From the NCBI GenBank assembly GCA_009760885.1, contig CM019717.1, positions 49,105,366 to 49,169,365 of the forward strand: DNA of 64,000 nucleotides, written 5' to 3'. Positions 24,201 through 35,185 of the stretch are shown here, in pieces. The notes under the pieces are model-generated. The model was not told the origin of the DNA. It saw only the letters and a program-made list of their open reading frames with translations, and searched no databases. Position numbers and translations under genes: made by a program. Origin of the DNA: Achatina immaculata (Eukaryota; Mollusca; Gastropoda; Stylommatophora; Achatinidae). How positions within the stretch are numbered: position 1 is the stretch's first letter; every line of letters starts with the position of its first letter.

Positions 24201-27200
24201 CTACTCACCACTCCACTTTACCTCATATCCTCTGTCATAAGGACGGGGGTGGGGGGGTGGGGTGGTGGTGGTGGTGGTGTGTGTGTGTGTGTGTGTGTGT
24301 GCGTGCGTGCGTGCATGTGAGACATGTACACATCATCAAAAACGACCGATATTAGTGTCAAATCCATAGTTTTTGGGGTCACTGAGATGAATAGTGACAC
24401 TCCTGATGCCGTTTAAGTCCAAGTTAAGCCGTCATGGGAGGGGGCCCCCTAGGGGTGGGGGTTGGATGGGGGTGACATGTAAAAATAATCGAAAATGACC
24501 GATATTTATGTCGAATCCATAGTTTTCGGTATCACTGAGATGACTGGTAACAATCCTGATGACAATTAAGCCCACGTTTAGTGGAAAAGAAGGAATAGAA
24601 CTCTGTAGAACCATCTAGACTCTGTAGAACCTTCTAGAAGGTTGTGGAAATGAACAGAACATTGTAGAACCTTCTAGAAGATTGTTGAACTGAATAGACC
24701 TCTGTAGAACCTTCTAAAAGCTGTGGAAATGAACAGAATGTTGAAGAACCGTCTAGAAGGTTGTGGAAATGAATAGAACTTTGTTGACTGGGATAAATAA
24801 ATACCCGGCCAATGCTGGGTAATCAGCTAGTTCAATATAAAAACAAAATAAAATCATAAAACCAACAATGCCTATTTAGAGGATACCTAAAATTTATATG
24901 GCTAGACTTAGTCAAAGGAGATGTATGAATCTTTTTTTTTTTTAGCTTAAAATTCTCTCTCTCTCTCTCTGAACCTTAAGTGCCCAGGGCACATGGGGCT
25001 TCCGCAAGGGTTTTCCATAAATGCCTGTCCTTCGCCTTTTTTTCTGCTCTTGCTTAAAATTCAGTCAAGAACAACCCCAGCATTGCAAACAAGCCTAACC
25101 AACTGTAACTCACCTATGAGTGCTGTGATTTATAACAGATGATGAGGCTGATGAAACTGAAGCACTGTTCTTTCCAAAAGTGGTGACAGCTGTGCTCACT
25201 CTTTTATAATACCTAGCTGGCATGACTTCTTCATGGGCCACAGCACTTCAAAGAGAGATTTTACATTACATTCTGAAACATAAAATAATATTAATCTTTA
25301 AAGTCATATGTTCCTTTATGACAAAAAGGATTTCTTTAATTTAAACAGTCTCTCATGGCAAAGACTGGTGGTTGTTTCTTCTTCTTCAAACACTTTCAAA
25401 TGTCAACTCTGATATCTCTGAAGAATGCTGCCATTTGTCTTAAGCAGTTAAGATCACCATGCAGCTTGTCATGGATCTGAACAGGTGATGGCCAAAAGTG
25501 CTGTCTTGCTTCTTCAAATGAAGGGTAATTCTGTAACTGATGCTGGGCTGTCATTTTGTCAGTACTACCGGTGCATTTGCTGGTTGTGCCCATCTTAAGC
25601 CTGTTAAAACATATGGTGTCTCAATCTGCTGCATCCTGTTCTGAGTCTAAAGATCTTGACTTGTTCTTCTCTGCTGAGCTGGTGGTAGGTGTTGGTGGTT
25701 TGAATCTGTCTGTATGTTCCCACCCAGGCTGTACAAATGTGCACCTGGCTTCTTCTGGAGCTGGGACAAGAAAGACAGCCAAGCATGTTGCTCATCAAAT
25801 CATCCTCTAGTGAGCTGGGAAAGGAAAGACAGCCAAGCATGCTGCTCACCACATCATTCTCTAGTGAGATGGGGAAGGAAAGACAGCCAAGCTTGTTGCT
25901 GACCACATCACCCTCTAGTGTGCTAGGAAGGAAAGACAGCCAAGCATGTTGCTGACCAAATCATCCTCTAGTGTGCTAGGAAGGAAAGACAGCCAAGCAT
26001 GTTGCTGACCAAATCACTCTCTAGTGTGCTAGGAAGGAAAGACAGCCAAGCATGTTGCTTACCACATCACCCTCTAGTGTGCTAGGAAGGAAAGACAGCC
26101 AAGCATGATGCTCACCAAATCACTCTCTAGTGTGCTAGGAAGGAAAGACAGCCAAGCATGTTGCTGACCAAATCACTCTCTAGTGTGCTAGGAAGGAAAG
26201 ACAGCCAAGCATGTTGCTTACCACATCACCCTCTATAAAGTGCTAACAGGTTAAGGAATATATGGACACTTAACATCTTATCCCCTAAGTGCTTTCATGA
26301 CAGAATAAGATTACTTTACCTTCTACCTTTTTATAATTTAAAAAGATAAATTAATCAGAAACATCAGTGTAAGCTTCTCAGAGTACAGTTCTTGTAAAAG
26401 GTTTGTTTTCCTATCTCTTACCAATGCAAATTTTGACCATGTTATTTAGTGGAATTTAGAAAACCATAGGAAGATTGATTATTTCTAAAAGAAAAAAGGA
26501 GAATAAATTAGGAAAACTACATGAGACAACAATTAAACATATGATATCTGGTAATCTATTATTTATAATTAACTAAATCAGATTTGTGCATAAAAAAACA
26601 GGAATCATAAAAAAATCTGTATTTCAGTTTTCATCTTATTCTTGCTTTGTTTTCCTAGAACTACAGTGCTGCTTGGTGAAGGCATGAGCACCAAGTCAAA
26701 TGATAACTACCTTGTAGACCTTAAATGCAGATAAAAAGGCTGGAAAACATGCAATGGTTCTAGGCAGAATCCATTACCATGTGGATCATAGCAATCCTTG
26801 CCCTGTTGGTCAATCACCTAAGGTGAGGAGGGACAGTCTTAACAAGCTATGGTTCACTGGTCCTGACAAATGTCTAATCACTCTAGTACAGTCATCTTTA
26901 CACCTGCTAGTTTCCTTAAAGTTGTGAGTATCATATTCTCATAATTTTTCCATTTGTTCATTTCTTATCTCATTTTTCTTCACCTCTCTATTCTGTTTTG
27001 TGTTTCTCCTGTGGTGCTCATTACATTTGTGAATTTCTTGACATCATAATCTTAATCTTTCTGTTTAAAACTGCAAGCAATTATTTAGTTTGTCTCTCTA
27101 GAAGTATGCTGATGACACAGTATTACTATCCACAACACAAAAAAGGAATGAAAAAACTAATTATGTCAGTCTGTAAGAATAGAGAAGAACAAAACCTCTA

Positions 27201-30200
27201 TCTTAATGTAAAGAAAACTAAATTGATGACAAATGACAAAACAAATAAGGCACCTGAAACATGTATCAATGAGGAAAAATTGGAAGAGGTGGAGAGTTTT
27301 GAATATCTTTGATCATTACTACTAACTAATAATGGAGATACAATGAGGGAAATTAAAAAGACCACATCACTCTTCAAAAAGTAAAACAACTAAGGAAGCT
27401 TTGAGAGGAACAGGCAGAGCTACAAAAATAAGATTTTTAAGGGTATGCATCTTTCTCATCACAACATATGCCTGTGAGACCTGGACATTTAGCAAAACAG
27501 CTGAGAAACACATAAATGCCTTTGAGTGTAAATGCTACAGAAGAGTTCTTCAGATATCATGGACACAAAAAATGAACAAATATATCAATACTACAAGAAC
27601 ATAATATTAAAGAAGGTTGGCTAGTAAAGAGGATTAAACAGAAAAAAACTTAAATATATTGGACACATTAAACATCATGAGAATTTACAGAAGACCATCT
27701 TGGAAGGGTACATAATGAGAAAAAGAAAGAGAGGAAGACCAAGGCGAAGATGACTGCAAGACATCTTTGATAATCTGCAAATGGATGCATCAGCAGCAGG
27801 GCATCTTGCTTACAACTGAGAGGCCTACAGGAGAGATGTTAGGGAGGCAAAGTTCCGCAAGGGACATGCAAAAGACTGACTGACTGACTGACCCTAGAAG
27901 CTCAAAAAAAAAAATATCCATACAGTAATATAAAAGTATGATAAAATGTACTAAGCACTGCCATGTGAAAGTGAACGATGGAAAAACATCAAAGTTGTTA
28001 TAGTTGGGAAACTTGCCTCGGGCAAAGCAACAGTGATTTAGTTTTTGCTTTCCCACACAAACACCAAACAAAAAACAAAAAAAACCAGCATAAAAGACAC
28101 ACACACACACATATATAGATGAACTAACAGATGTAATTTACAGTGGAATGCTACCTTATCATGTTCTAAGAATACCAAATCATGGTAATGCCAATCAAAT
28201 ATCAGGTTTAGTCTGCTTTAAGCACTACTCAGCCATGAAAGAAACTGCTTAGTAAAATTATGCTTGGCGGCTCTAGTCAGCTGCTGCGATCCACCTGCTT
28301 CGACGCCATCTTCTGATGTTAAAAACGCCTTACATAACATCTGGACACTGCTGGGACTGTCTTTAACAACTACACTTTTGTTAGATATCTAATGCCATCA
28401 CTCCCCATGGTTCCCAATCTACATATTTTTTTTTAATCTAGATCTAGATCATTTTGGTCCCTTCTAGAGAATAAAAATATTCATCTAGATTATTCTAGAT
28501 GATAACTATAAATCTGGATAATTTTAAACTGAATCTAAATAATTTTGAATAATTTTTTAGTCCAACTAAAAAGAAAGGAAAAAAAAAAAAGAATTCTGAG
28601 TAAATCTTCCATAATTAGCTATTTATCCGTTGCTGTTACAGTAATTAGATGTATATGAAGCTCCCAATGATGGTCCATAATCAATTTTAAAATTACATGA
28701 CCTTTCACTCCAAAACAAAAGGCAAGAAGCTGATACTTCCAATTTTCAATCTTGACATGCTCTACTGTAATCCTGAAGAGTATTTAAACCCAAACTATAC
28801 AGTCTAGTCTGACTATCAATCTGAGTAAAACAAAAATTAGATTAGATTATCAATCTCAGTAAAACAAAATAACTAAAAATTTACAAACTGCATGAATTAT
28901 CACCAAAAAATGAGGAGAAAACTTAAGAAGTCAGTGTCAAGATTTTCTTTGTATTTATCTGAACAGTTAAGATGGAGGCTTCCTGGGAATGCAGAATCAT
29001 ATCACTTTTCTCTGCAAATAATATTCTTTAAGTGACGCTTGATGTCTCTTCAATACGTAAAGTGATTAAATATTTAAGTGCCTCTGAAAACTCAATAACT
29101 GAAGCAGAATCAAAATAGCTGACTGGGTAAATAAGAAATCTTCTGAAGTGAAGTAAAACAGTACTGAGATGCCTCAGGAGGTAATCCATTTCAAGAATTT
29201 TGTGCAAGTGGCATCTCACCTCTAATATTACCATTTTCAGGTGATGACAAAGAGAGAGGGTTTAGGAGTATGAGTCTTGCCAAATCCTCACTGAGAAATG
29301 ACATTAGAACATCTCTGATGGAATTCAGCTTAACAAGGCATGGGGAAATGTTGCTGCACTTATCAACTTCCCCTTGAAACTTCAAAAGATTTTTATTGCA
29401 ATATCAAGTAATTATTACCACTGATAAACACTAGTAATACTTTAATTAAAATTTCTCATCAATGTTCAATACCTTATTTTAAAATAAATAAAATATTTCT
29501 TATATGATATTTATATTATTGTTAGATAAATGCTTTAAAAATCTGGATAATTCTATACATATTCTGGAGCACTTCTTTATATTGTTTTGAGGAGGGGAAA
29601 AGTTTGTAACTGTGTCACTTCCTTTCCTGAATTATCTTTCTGCGCCAATTTACATTTCTCCGATGGGCGTGTCCGCTTTGTTTTGGCCTTTTTCCTTAAA
29701 CTATTCTGACCACCTTTCCCAAAATCGAATACAGGACACTCAATTACGGTGGTGGTGGTTGGGAATGCAGGAATTGAATTTAAATATTTAGATTTTAACC
29801 CTAAACTTGAATCAGTAGGCCGGCTTTATAACTTTACTTACAAGTGATGCCAATGACGCCTACTTAGACGTCTCCACAGTGTCATTTTTCTTCATAATAG
29901 CAACAGTCCCACTAAGATAATTCTGAAGTCAGAGTACATCCGAGCATGCGGAGGTCACAGGGAAGGAGACTGGACAGTACTGGATATGTGTCTTAATTAA
30001 AATTGGGGACATTTAGGCGTCCTGACCGAAGTAGTACGACTCACGCGACAAATCCTTAAAATATGGAAGTCCCGTACAATACAGAACGGTTGGCCACTTT
30101 ACTTAAATGCATGCCGCTTCAGTTACAGCAATTTAAATTAGCGCTATTTCATATTTCCTTCATGTTTCGTTAATGCCTTCCGCCTTTCCTCCGCTTTCCA

Positions 30201-30350
30201 GTATTCTATCTCATGTTCTACTATTTGTTGCCGTAACTTAGAACACATAGTATTTATCGAAGTTTATTTAGTGCGCGCGTAAGCATATTGTACCTACATC
30301 TATAACTATGCAATAAAATGAACTTACCATACTGGTTTATCTGTCCACAT
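17042..30350 (-). CDS. Lys/Ser-rich modular nuclear-type protein, four-exon model (~2070 aa), family unrecognised
   Basis: Four minus-strand exons join in phase: 30350-30328 (ATG, 7 codons plus TG), 25245-25114, 23203-18351 and 18246-17042 (stop). Every junction has GT/AG ends: donors GTAAGTT, GTGAGTT and GTAGAG; acceptors TTTGAAG, a T-run ending TTTTCAG, and CATCATAG. An in-frame TGA lies 9 nt before the ATG. A minus-strand AATAAA sits at 16928-16923, about 115 nt past the stop. The protein is very basic with many SP/TP sites followed by K/R, which suits a DNA- or RNA-bound, Cdk-regulated nuclear protein (inference). It ends in an acidic, Glu-rich tail. No known catalytic domain is visible. 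It could be a Ki-67-like chromosome-periphery protein, a nucleolar scaffold or a sperm chromatin protein. The gene structure is well supported; the function is not. Confidence 0.72.
18351..23203 (-). CDS. Large exon 3 of the Lys/Ser-rich gene with four tandem ~200-225 aa modules
   Basis: A single open exon of 4853 nt follows a T-run acceptor ending TTTTCAG. Four diverged modules recur at spliced residues near 315, 515, 740 and 959. Each has a basic lead, then a V/M-F-H-V/M-L-type core followed by a K/R-Q-R/E-K patch (for example KVFHMLSSKRQEK, KMLHVLSSKRQRK, QVFHVLHKKKQRR). About 52-59 residues later comes a hydrophobic K-x-A-V-V-x-V-x-D element (KTAAVSVQDT, KAAVVAVTDI, KTAVVAVFDV; weaker KKAVSLLDIP). 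A basic SP/TPK segment follows. A degenerate fifth core (KVFHEKVNKS) lies near residue 1081. The plus-strand frames over this exon are shadows. Confidence 0.8.
23640..23700 (-). repeat. SINE body fragment in intron 2
   Basis: AGGTAAAGGTAATCCTCTC and CATAGGGATATGGTGTTAG match the copy at 58303. It lies in the intron between exons 2 and 3 of the Lys/Ser-rich gene (23204-25113). Confidence 0.5.
24240..24312. repeat. GGTGG / GT / GC compound microsatellite
   Basis: G-rich units pass into GTGTGT and then GCGTGC repeats. Confidence 0.9.
24320..24830 (+). mobile_element. Helitron-type 3' end with internal tandem repeats
   Basis: The right end has a hairpin, ACCCGGCCAATGCTGGGT (24803-24820), then AATCAGCTAG followed by T. 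This is the hairpin plus CTRR end of Helitrons, which insert between A and T. Inside are two copies of a ~150-bp unit (CCGATATT, AATCCATAGTTTT, TCACTGAGATGA) at 24330-24410 and 24485-24570. An imperfect ~45-bp array with GTAGAACCTTCTAGAAG follows at 24590-24780. The 5' end was not located. Confidence 0.55.
24956..25051 (-). mobile_element. LINE B stub (96 bp, 3' end only) with 11-bp TSD
   Basis: The insert starts with a CT tail and carries the reverse of the LINE B 3' end (CTTAAGTGCCCAGGGCACAT). Direct repeats GCTTAAAATTC at 24945-24955 and 25052-25062 flank it exactly. It is a severe 5' truncation beside exon 2. Confidence 0.9.
25114..25245 (-). CDS. Exon 2 of the Lys/Ser-rich gene
   Basis: This 132-nt exon begins after TTTGAAG and ends CATAG before GTGAGTTACAG. 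It codes for 44 residues, starting AVAHEEVMPARYYKRV and then Ser-rich. Both ends are phase 2, so it fits between exon 1 and the large exon without a frame change. Other frames contain stops, which supports the assignment. Confidence 0.7.
25766..26234 (+). repeat. Minisatellite, 53-bp unit, ~8-9 copies
   Basis: GGAAAGACAGCCAAGCATGT recurs every 53 bp (a little longer in the first two units), with variant CACATCACCCTCTAGTG or CAAATCACTCTCTAGTG halves. It lies in intron 1 of the Lys/Ser-rich gene. Open frames across it simply follow the repeat. Confidence 0.9.
26764..26880 (+). repeat. SINE family S2 fragment, diverged
   Basis: CATTACCATGTGGATCATAG, CTTGCCCTGTTGGTCAAT and CTATGGTTCACTGGTCCTGA parallel the better copy at 44195-44345. 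Confidence 0.45.
27090..27900 (+). mobile_element. LINE D, 5'-truncated, decayed
   Basis: Frames read KLIMSVCKNREEQNLYLNVK, EEKLEEVESFEYL and CETWTFSKTAEKHINAFECK, then a GRP-rich end and a 3' tail of GACT units near 27880. Motifs match the LINE D copy at 48.6-50.1 kb. Frames break at 27312 and 27360. Confidence 0.75.
28110..30320. other. Rest of intron 1 (5' part) of the Lys/Ser-rich gene
   Basis: It holds a cluster of TCTAGAT-type motifs at 28435-28510, a small ATCAATCT duplication at 28810-28865 and the unassigned coding-like segment at 29.0-29.4 kb. The DNA from about 29.65 to 30.3 kb is less AT-rich. Confidence 0.35.
29028..29385 (-). pseudogene. Unidentified coding-like segment inside intron 1 of the Lys/Ser-rich gene
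   Basis: Two overlapping minus-strand frames have protein-like composition: one with CLVKLNSIRDVLMSFLSEDL, the next with MDYLLRHLSTVLLHFRRFLI and then EFSEALKYLITL. The change of frame near 29215 coincides with a donor-like AGAG|GTGAGA. Phase does not allow the first block to be spliced between exons 1 and 2 of the host gene. It may be a decayed retrocopy or a chance open stretch. Confidence 0.25.
30328..30350 (-). CDS. Exon 1 (start codon) of the Lys/Ser-rich gene
   Basis: The 23-nt coding exon reads M-W-T-D-K-P-V and ends in phase 2 (TG) directly before a consensus donor GTAAGTT at 30327. The next exon starts with T, completing a Cys codon and keeping an open frame. The exon is short, so it rests on the strong donor, the phase match and the upstream in-frame stop. 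An unseen upstream start is possible if another exon precedes it. Confidence 0.55.
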
Positions 30351-30359
30351 ACTTTGTCA

Positions 30360-31229
30360 TGAAAAGTCTTGCAAGTTTCAATCTCCCCCTTCCACCATTT
30401 CAGGTCGGACAGAAAACATACCAGGCTTTTCCAGTTGTGAGATGCAGAACACGGTCAAGTGTGCCAAACAATTGTATTATTCATGAACATTCAAATACAG
30501 TCAATATCCATGGAAGAAGGGGGTAGAGGGTGGAATTGACATCAGAGAACGAATAAGTAGATCTAGGTAACGGTTAAATATATAGTTAAGAAATAGACTG
30601 AGACGGGGAACAGGAAACAGATTTTTAAAAGTTTCCACATGAGAGAACAGCTGCGGTAGAGAGAATGTATGTACTGTTGCTAATAGGATTCGATGATGCT
30701 AACAAACAGTTTTCGGGTAGAGGTAGATAACATTAAATACATAAAGCCACTGCGGTAAAGGTGTGATAACAAAATATTAGACTTTTTTTGTTTAAATCTA
30801 GAAACAGCTTTATATCTGACATCATCACTTAATGATACACGAAGCGGAGATCAAAGGAGCAGTAGATGTTAGGCTTCAGCACGAAGATAATATGTATGCA
30901 GTGAGTCAGAAAGTAATAAAACAAGGAGCATGTGACATTTCATCCACGGGCAGTTAGATAACTCACTGAAGGGAAAGGAGAAAATTTCTACAAGATGATT
31001 TGTAAAATGAAGAGTCTTCGAGATTTCATATGAGAAATACAATACAACAGCAATAATAATTATAAAAACAACAACAATAATAGTAACAGTAATGTATTGT
31101 AGACCTAATTTTTTATGGAACATATCTGAAACTTTATTGTTACATGGGGTTGTTTCCGTGTATCCTAATGTGCAGTCGACTTTAAGTCATTATCTTGTAC
31201 ATAAAATTGTAGAGTTATCTTGCAAACAC

Positions 31230-31266
<37 letters not shown>

Positions 31267-31480
31267 ACTCTCTCTCTCTTCCTTCCCTTCCACCCCACCC
31301 CCCATATTATTCTCCCTGACTTTCTGCTGTTTTATTTTACCCCTTGAAAGAGCTAATACATTTTTACAAGGCGTGCTGGAATTGCCATACTTGTAAATAT
31401 TTATAGGCAAATAAAGAAACAAACAAAAGCATCAATGTTCGTCTTGCTACGCAAGTATATTTTTATTTTTATACATAAAT
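30360..31480. other. 5' flank of the Lys/Ser-rich gene and simple repeats
   Basis: No clear core promoter is seen. A TC microsatellite runs at about 31231-31280. Confidence 0.4.
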
Positions 31481-31484
31481 GCCA

Positions 31485-32015
31485 TTCATTCGCATGTCCC
31501 TTGCGGAACTTTGCCTTCCTAACAGATCTCTGTTGTAAGCAAGATGCCCTGCTGCTGATGCATCTATTCGCAATTCATTTACAATGTCTTGTTGCCATCT
31601 TCGCCTTGGTCTTCCTTCGTTTCTTTTTTCCCATTATGTACCCTTCCAAGACCGTCTTTCTACAAACTCTCATGACGTTTAATACGTCCGAATTACTTTA
31701 GTTTTCTCTGTTTCTTCTTCACTAACCAACTTTCTTCAAAATTAAATTCTTCTTTTATGGATATATGGATGTATCAGCAGCAGGCCATCTTGGTCACAAC
31801 ATAGATTCCTACAAGGAGTGCTGTTAGGGAAGCAAAGTTCCGCAAGGGACATGCAAATGAATGAATGAAAGTACAGATATATTTGTTCGGTTTTTTTGTT
31901 GTTGTGTCCATTGTATTTGAAAGACTTTTTTTATAGCACCTACATTCAAAGGCATGTACATTTTACGAAGAACGCAAGAAAAGATTTTTAAAAAAAAAAA
32001 CAATATATACAAGAT
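31485..32015. mobile_element. LINE D mosaic in inverted pieces
   Basis: 31485-31745 is the reverse of the LINE D 3' end (GTCCCTTGCGGAACTTTGCC). 31750-31870 is the same end in plus orientation (GCAAAGTTCCGCAAGGGACA) with a GAAT tail. 31880-32015 is again reversed. The arrangement suggests nested or template-switched insertions. Confidence 0.6.
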
Positions 32016-32119
32016 TGTTGTGAAAGATCAGAAGAACATCAGAAGTGTGGATGAGACAGCGAAAAGTTTAAAGAAATGAATATTTAAATCATATAAACCG
32101 TTAGAATATAATTATATAC

Positions 32120-32129
32120 AATATATTAT

Positions 32130-32162
<33 letters not shown>

Positions 32163-32300
32163 CTGAACCTTAAGTGCCCAGGGCACATGGGGCTTCCGCA
32201 AGAGTTTTCCACAAATGCCTGTCCTTCGCCTTTTTTTCTGCTCTTGCCCAGGTGAGCCCTCTATTGCTCAACATCCTTTCTGTTGTTCTTCTCCATGTCT

Positions 32301-32346
<46 letters not shown>
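32120..32346 (-). mobile_element. LINE B 3' end stub between AT microsatellites
   Basis: The reversed LINE B end (AACCTTAAGTGCCCAGGGCA, then GCCTGTCCTTCGCC) at 32163-32303 is flanked by TA runs (32127-32160 and 32304-32346), which hide any TSD. Confidence 0.7.
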
Positions 32347-32351
<5 letters not shown>

Positions 32352-32610
32352 AAGGGGGAACACAAAAAAAGATAGTAAGCTTAATGCATCTATGCAATAA
32401 ACGCCAGTTTGAACGTTAATTGAGAATGACTGTTAAATATCCTACCTGGCAAATTGACTCTGACGTAAGTAGTCATTGACCCTCTCCTTCAACGTAAGGG
32501 AAATTTCTACAAATAACGAGGGCAGCCAGGTATAAATATAACGCTTAATTTTACGTGCTGCTTTGAGTTAATAGAGCCAAGAAAAGTACTGAAATACCTT
32601 TTTTCAGAAA

Positions 32611-32949
32611 TTTTATATTATTTAGATTTCGTGCAAATCAAAATAACATAGTGGGTCAATGACTCATCTCTACACGCCAAAAGTGCTTTGTCTACTATTT
32701 CTCAAATGCTAACCTTACAGCGATGTGCGAAATCACTGTACTATGCGAAACTTAGATTGTTTCTCATTTTTTAAAAATGTATACATGTCTCAAGACGTGT
32801 TAGTCTAAGTACTTTAACAAGCGAAGATTCTACCTTATATACATCTTACAGTTGTTTATGTAGGAAACAGCACACATTACGTCAATAACCAATAACTGTT
32901 TTTGCATATTGTATATATGCATATATATGAGAATATATGTCATAAAGTC
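32611..32949 (+). repeat. Copy 1 of a ~340-bp dispersed direct repeat
   Basis: Shares TTTAGATTTCGTGCAAA, TGCGAAATCACTGTACTATG and AGTTGTTTATGTAGGAAACA with 40431-40779 in the same order and strand. Confidence 0.8.
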
Positions 32950-33000
32950 ATATGGGGACGTTTCTTGTGGCAGAATATTTTCTAAAGCTATTCTCTAACA

Positions 33001-33255
33001 GGCGGCCTGGTTAGCTGAGTGGTTAGGCGCTCGGTTTACTTATCCAGTGGTACCGGGTTCAGCCACAGCAGTGGGATTTTTTTTTCTGGTACACACTGGA
33101 AGAGGCCCTGAGGTTCAACCAGGTACAGAGAAATCTGGGAAGGTAAAGGCCAGGCGTGATACTGACCACATCACACTTTCATGTATCATGGAAAATACGA
33201 GCCTAACACTGTGTCCCCGTATATACCTTAGAGGAATGGAAACGGGATTTTAAAA
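33001..33255 (+). mobile_element. tRNA-derived SINE
   Basis: The head has an A box (GTTAGCTGAGTGGTTAGGC) and a B-box-like CCGGGTTCAGCC about 35 nt later, as in a tRNA gene without its 3' CCA stem. A body shared with 58303-58476 and 9590-9715 follows. Pol III promotion is inferred from the boxes. Confidence 0.7.
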
Positions 33256-33630
33256 AAATTCTCTAGCACTGTCGGTGGATGCTTCGTAAGCTCTAGCAGC
33301 GTAGAACTGAAAACAAACTCACACCGTTTAGTAAACTGATTTTCTATGCACGGCTACCGACCACATGTTTCACTTCGAGGTCACATTTTGGAAACAGTGA
33401 ACAGTAGTTGAGCGAAAAAAAGGTGGGGTGGGGTGGGGTGAGTGTCTTGGCGGTCTGATAAGTGGCATGGGAAAGGAAGAACATTTGAACTGATTGGAAA
33501 CACCAAGGATCGTACAAGATGGGAAACCCATAGCCTCAAGGCTATGAGGCATGGCACTTAGAGGATGAATTTAACACTGCACAAAGATTATGTCTCTCTT
33601 ACATCTCTCACTATTTTACTCAAACTCATT

Positions 33631-34438
33631 CATCATCATCATCATCAGGTGCCGTGCCGACAGCCGTTGGCTATTATGCTTCTCCAGAGTACACGATCTT
33701 TCATGCAGGCCATCAGCTCAGTTGGTGATCTCCTCTTACACCACCTCGTCAGACTGTCCAGTATCATTTCTCTTGGTCTTCCTCTTGATCTTCTTCCTTC
33801 TATTTTTTCTGTTGTTATAATATTTTCATTGCCCCCTCTTCTCATTGCATGTCCTATGAAAGTACATTGTCTCTCTCTTATCTTTTTGACAAGGTTTTTT
33901 GTCTCTCTAGCTCTTCTCATACATTCTTCATTAGTTATTTTTGCTGTCCAGGGGATTCGCAACATTCTTCTAATAAACCACATTTCTGCTGCTTCCAATG
34001 ATTTTTGTGCAGACTTGCCTATTGTCCATGATTCACTTCCATATAACAAGATAGGTTCAATATAGCATTTTAGGACCCGTTTTCTAACATTCATTGATAA
34101 GGATGTGTTGGCTAATATGTTTCTCATTCTCAGAAATGCAGTCTTTGCTTGGCCTATTCTGTTCCTAATTTGTGTTCTGAATTTCCCATCTGAAGTTATT
34201 ACTGCTCCAAGGTATTTGAATTTCTGCACCTGCTTTAGAATAGTTCCGTTTAATGTTATACTGCATTTTGGCGGATTCTGTTTCTTAGATATAACCATAG
34301 TCTCTGTCTTTTTGATGTTCAAAGTAAGGCTTTTCTGTTCACTTTCTTTGGCGACTTTATCCAAGAGATTTTGCAGGTCTTGTTGGTTCTCAGCTATCAG
34401 TACTGTGTCGCCAGCATACCGAAGGTTGTTAATATTCA
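33631..34438 (-). mobile_element. RTE-type LINE, 5'-truncated, with 11-bp TSD
   Basis: Direct repeats TCAAACTCATT at 33620-33630 and 34439-34449 bound an 808-bp insertion with a GAT-repeat 3' tail. A single minus frame of about 260 codons survives. It begins just before the RT catalytic motif (YAGD instead of YADD), and has FKYLGAVITSDGKFRTQI, CYIEPILLYGSESWTI, FIGHAMRRGG and ends KDRVLWRSIIANGCRHGT. The terminal D-R-x-x-W-R-x-x-I pattern is that of RTE/BovB-type LINEs. The substituted catalytic Asp and the truncation make it inactive. Confidence 0.9.
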
Positions 34439-34766
34439 TCAAACTCATTACAAACAGTCAAATCATTATAAACCTAAGTGTATATTAACGTTTCGTTATC
34501 TATAATAGTTTTATGTCTGAACTCAGATAAAAGGGATGGCGACTGCAGTAAAACTGGTTTAAATAAAAAGGTAGATAGAGGTGTATGGTGCAGTTTTACA
34601 AAGTGAGGGAGGGAGTGAGTAAGGTGAGAAAAAACAAATAGAAAGTATGAGAATGTATAAATGAAAAACATACAACATCCAATATTTCGGCGTGAGCCTT
34701 TTTCAAGGATTACATGCACAATGAGACAAAAAAGAAAACGAAGAACTTATCTAAATATGGCCTCCT

Positions 34767-35185
34767 TCAGAAGTAGAAAACAGAAATGTGGGTCTCAAAA
34801 GCAGTGAGAGCATGATTCGTGTCCTTAAGATAAATAGGCAGACTAGTGACCAGAGGATGAAAGATGCTGTCAAGAAAGTCAGAGATTTGTTCCGTAGGGC
34901 AGGAACAAGCGGACACTATAGGCCTTCCTTGGTTGCCTGGTTTGTGAATCTTAGGGAGTAGATAAAAGGATGGCTTCCCTAAGCAGCTGTCGCGGATGTG
35001 AAGATGAGTAGCCGAGGAAGAGAGACCAGTCTTGTGGATGAGTTCGTTGATCGTGTCATGAACACGGTAGTTGTTGGCCAGAGTCGGATCTTGAGGGCGA
35101 GAGGCATAAAATTTAGTGTTGCTCAGCTGGCCCATGGCCTCCTGGATGTACAATTCTTTCTTCCAACAAACAATGGCCCTTACAC
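34767..35185 (-). pseudogene. Penelope RT N-terminal fragment (inverted piece)
   Basis: The minus frame carries VRAIVCWKKELYIQEAMGQL, LANNYRVHDTINELIHKTG and YLLPKIHKPGNQGRPIVSA, then stops soon after NHALTAFETH on running into terminal sequence. The next RT segment in order is found on the opposite strand to its right. Confidence 0.8.

Noticed and set aside
25604..25955. Repetitive frames (SMLGCLSFPSSLEDD and ERQPSMLLTTS types)
   Set aside because: They are the 53-bp minisatellite read in several frames, not a gene.
25766..26234. CRISPR-like array
   Set aside because: Whole 53-bp units repeat without unique spacers, in a eukaryotic intron.
33565..34488. Plus-strand frames of 166 and 127 codons
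   Set aside because: Antisense to the RTE reading frame.
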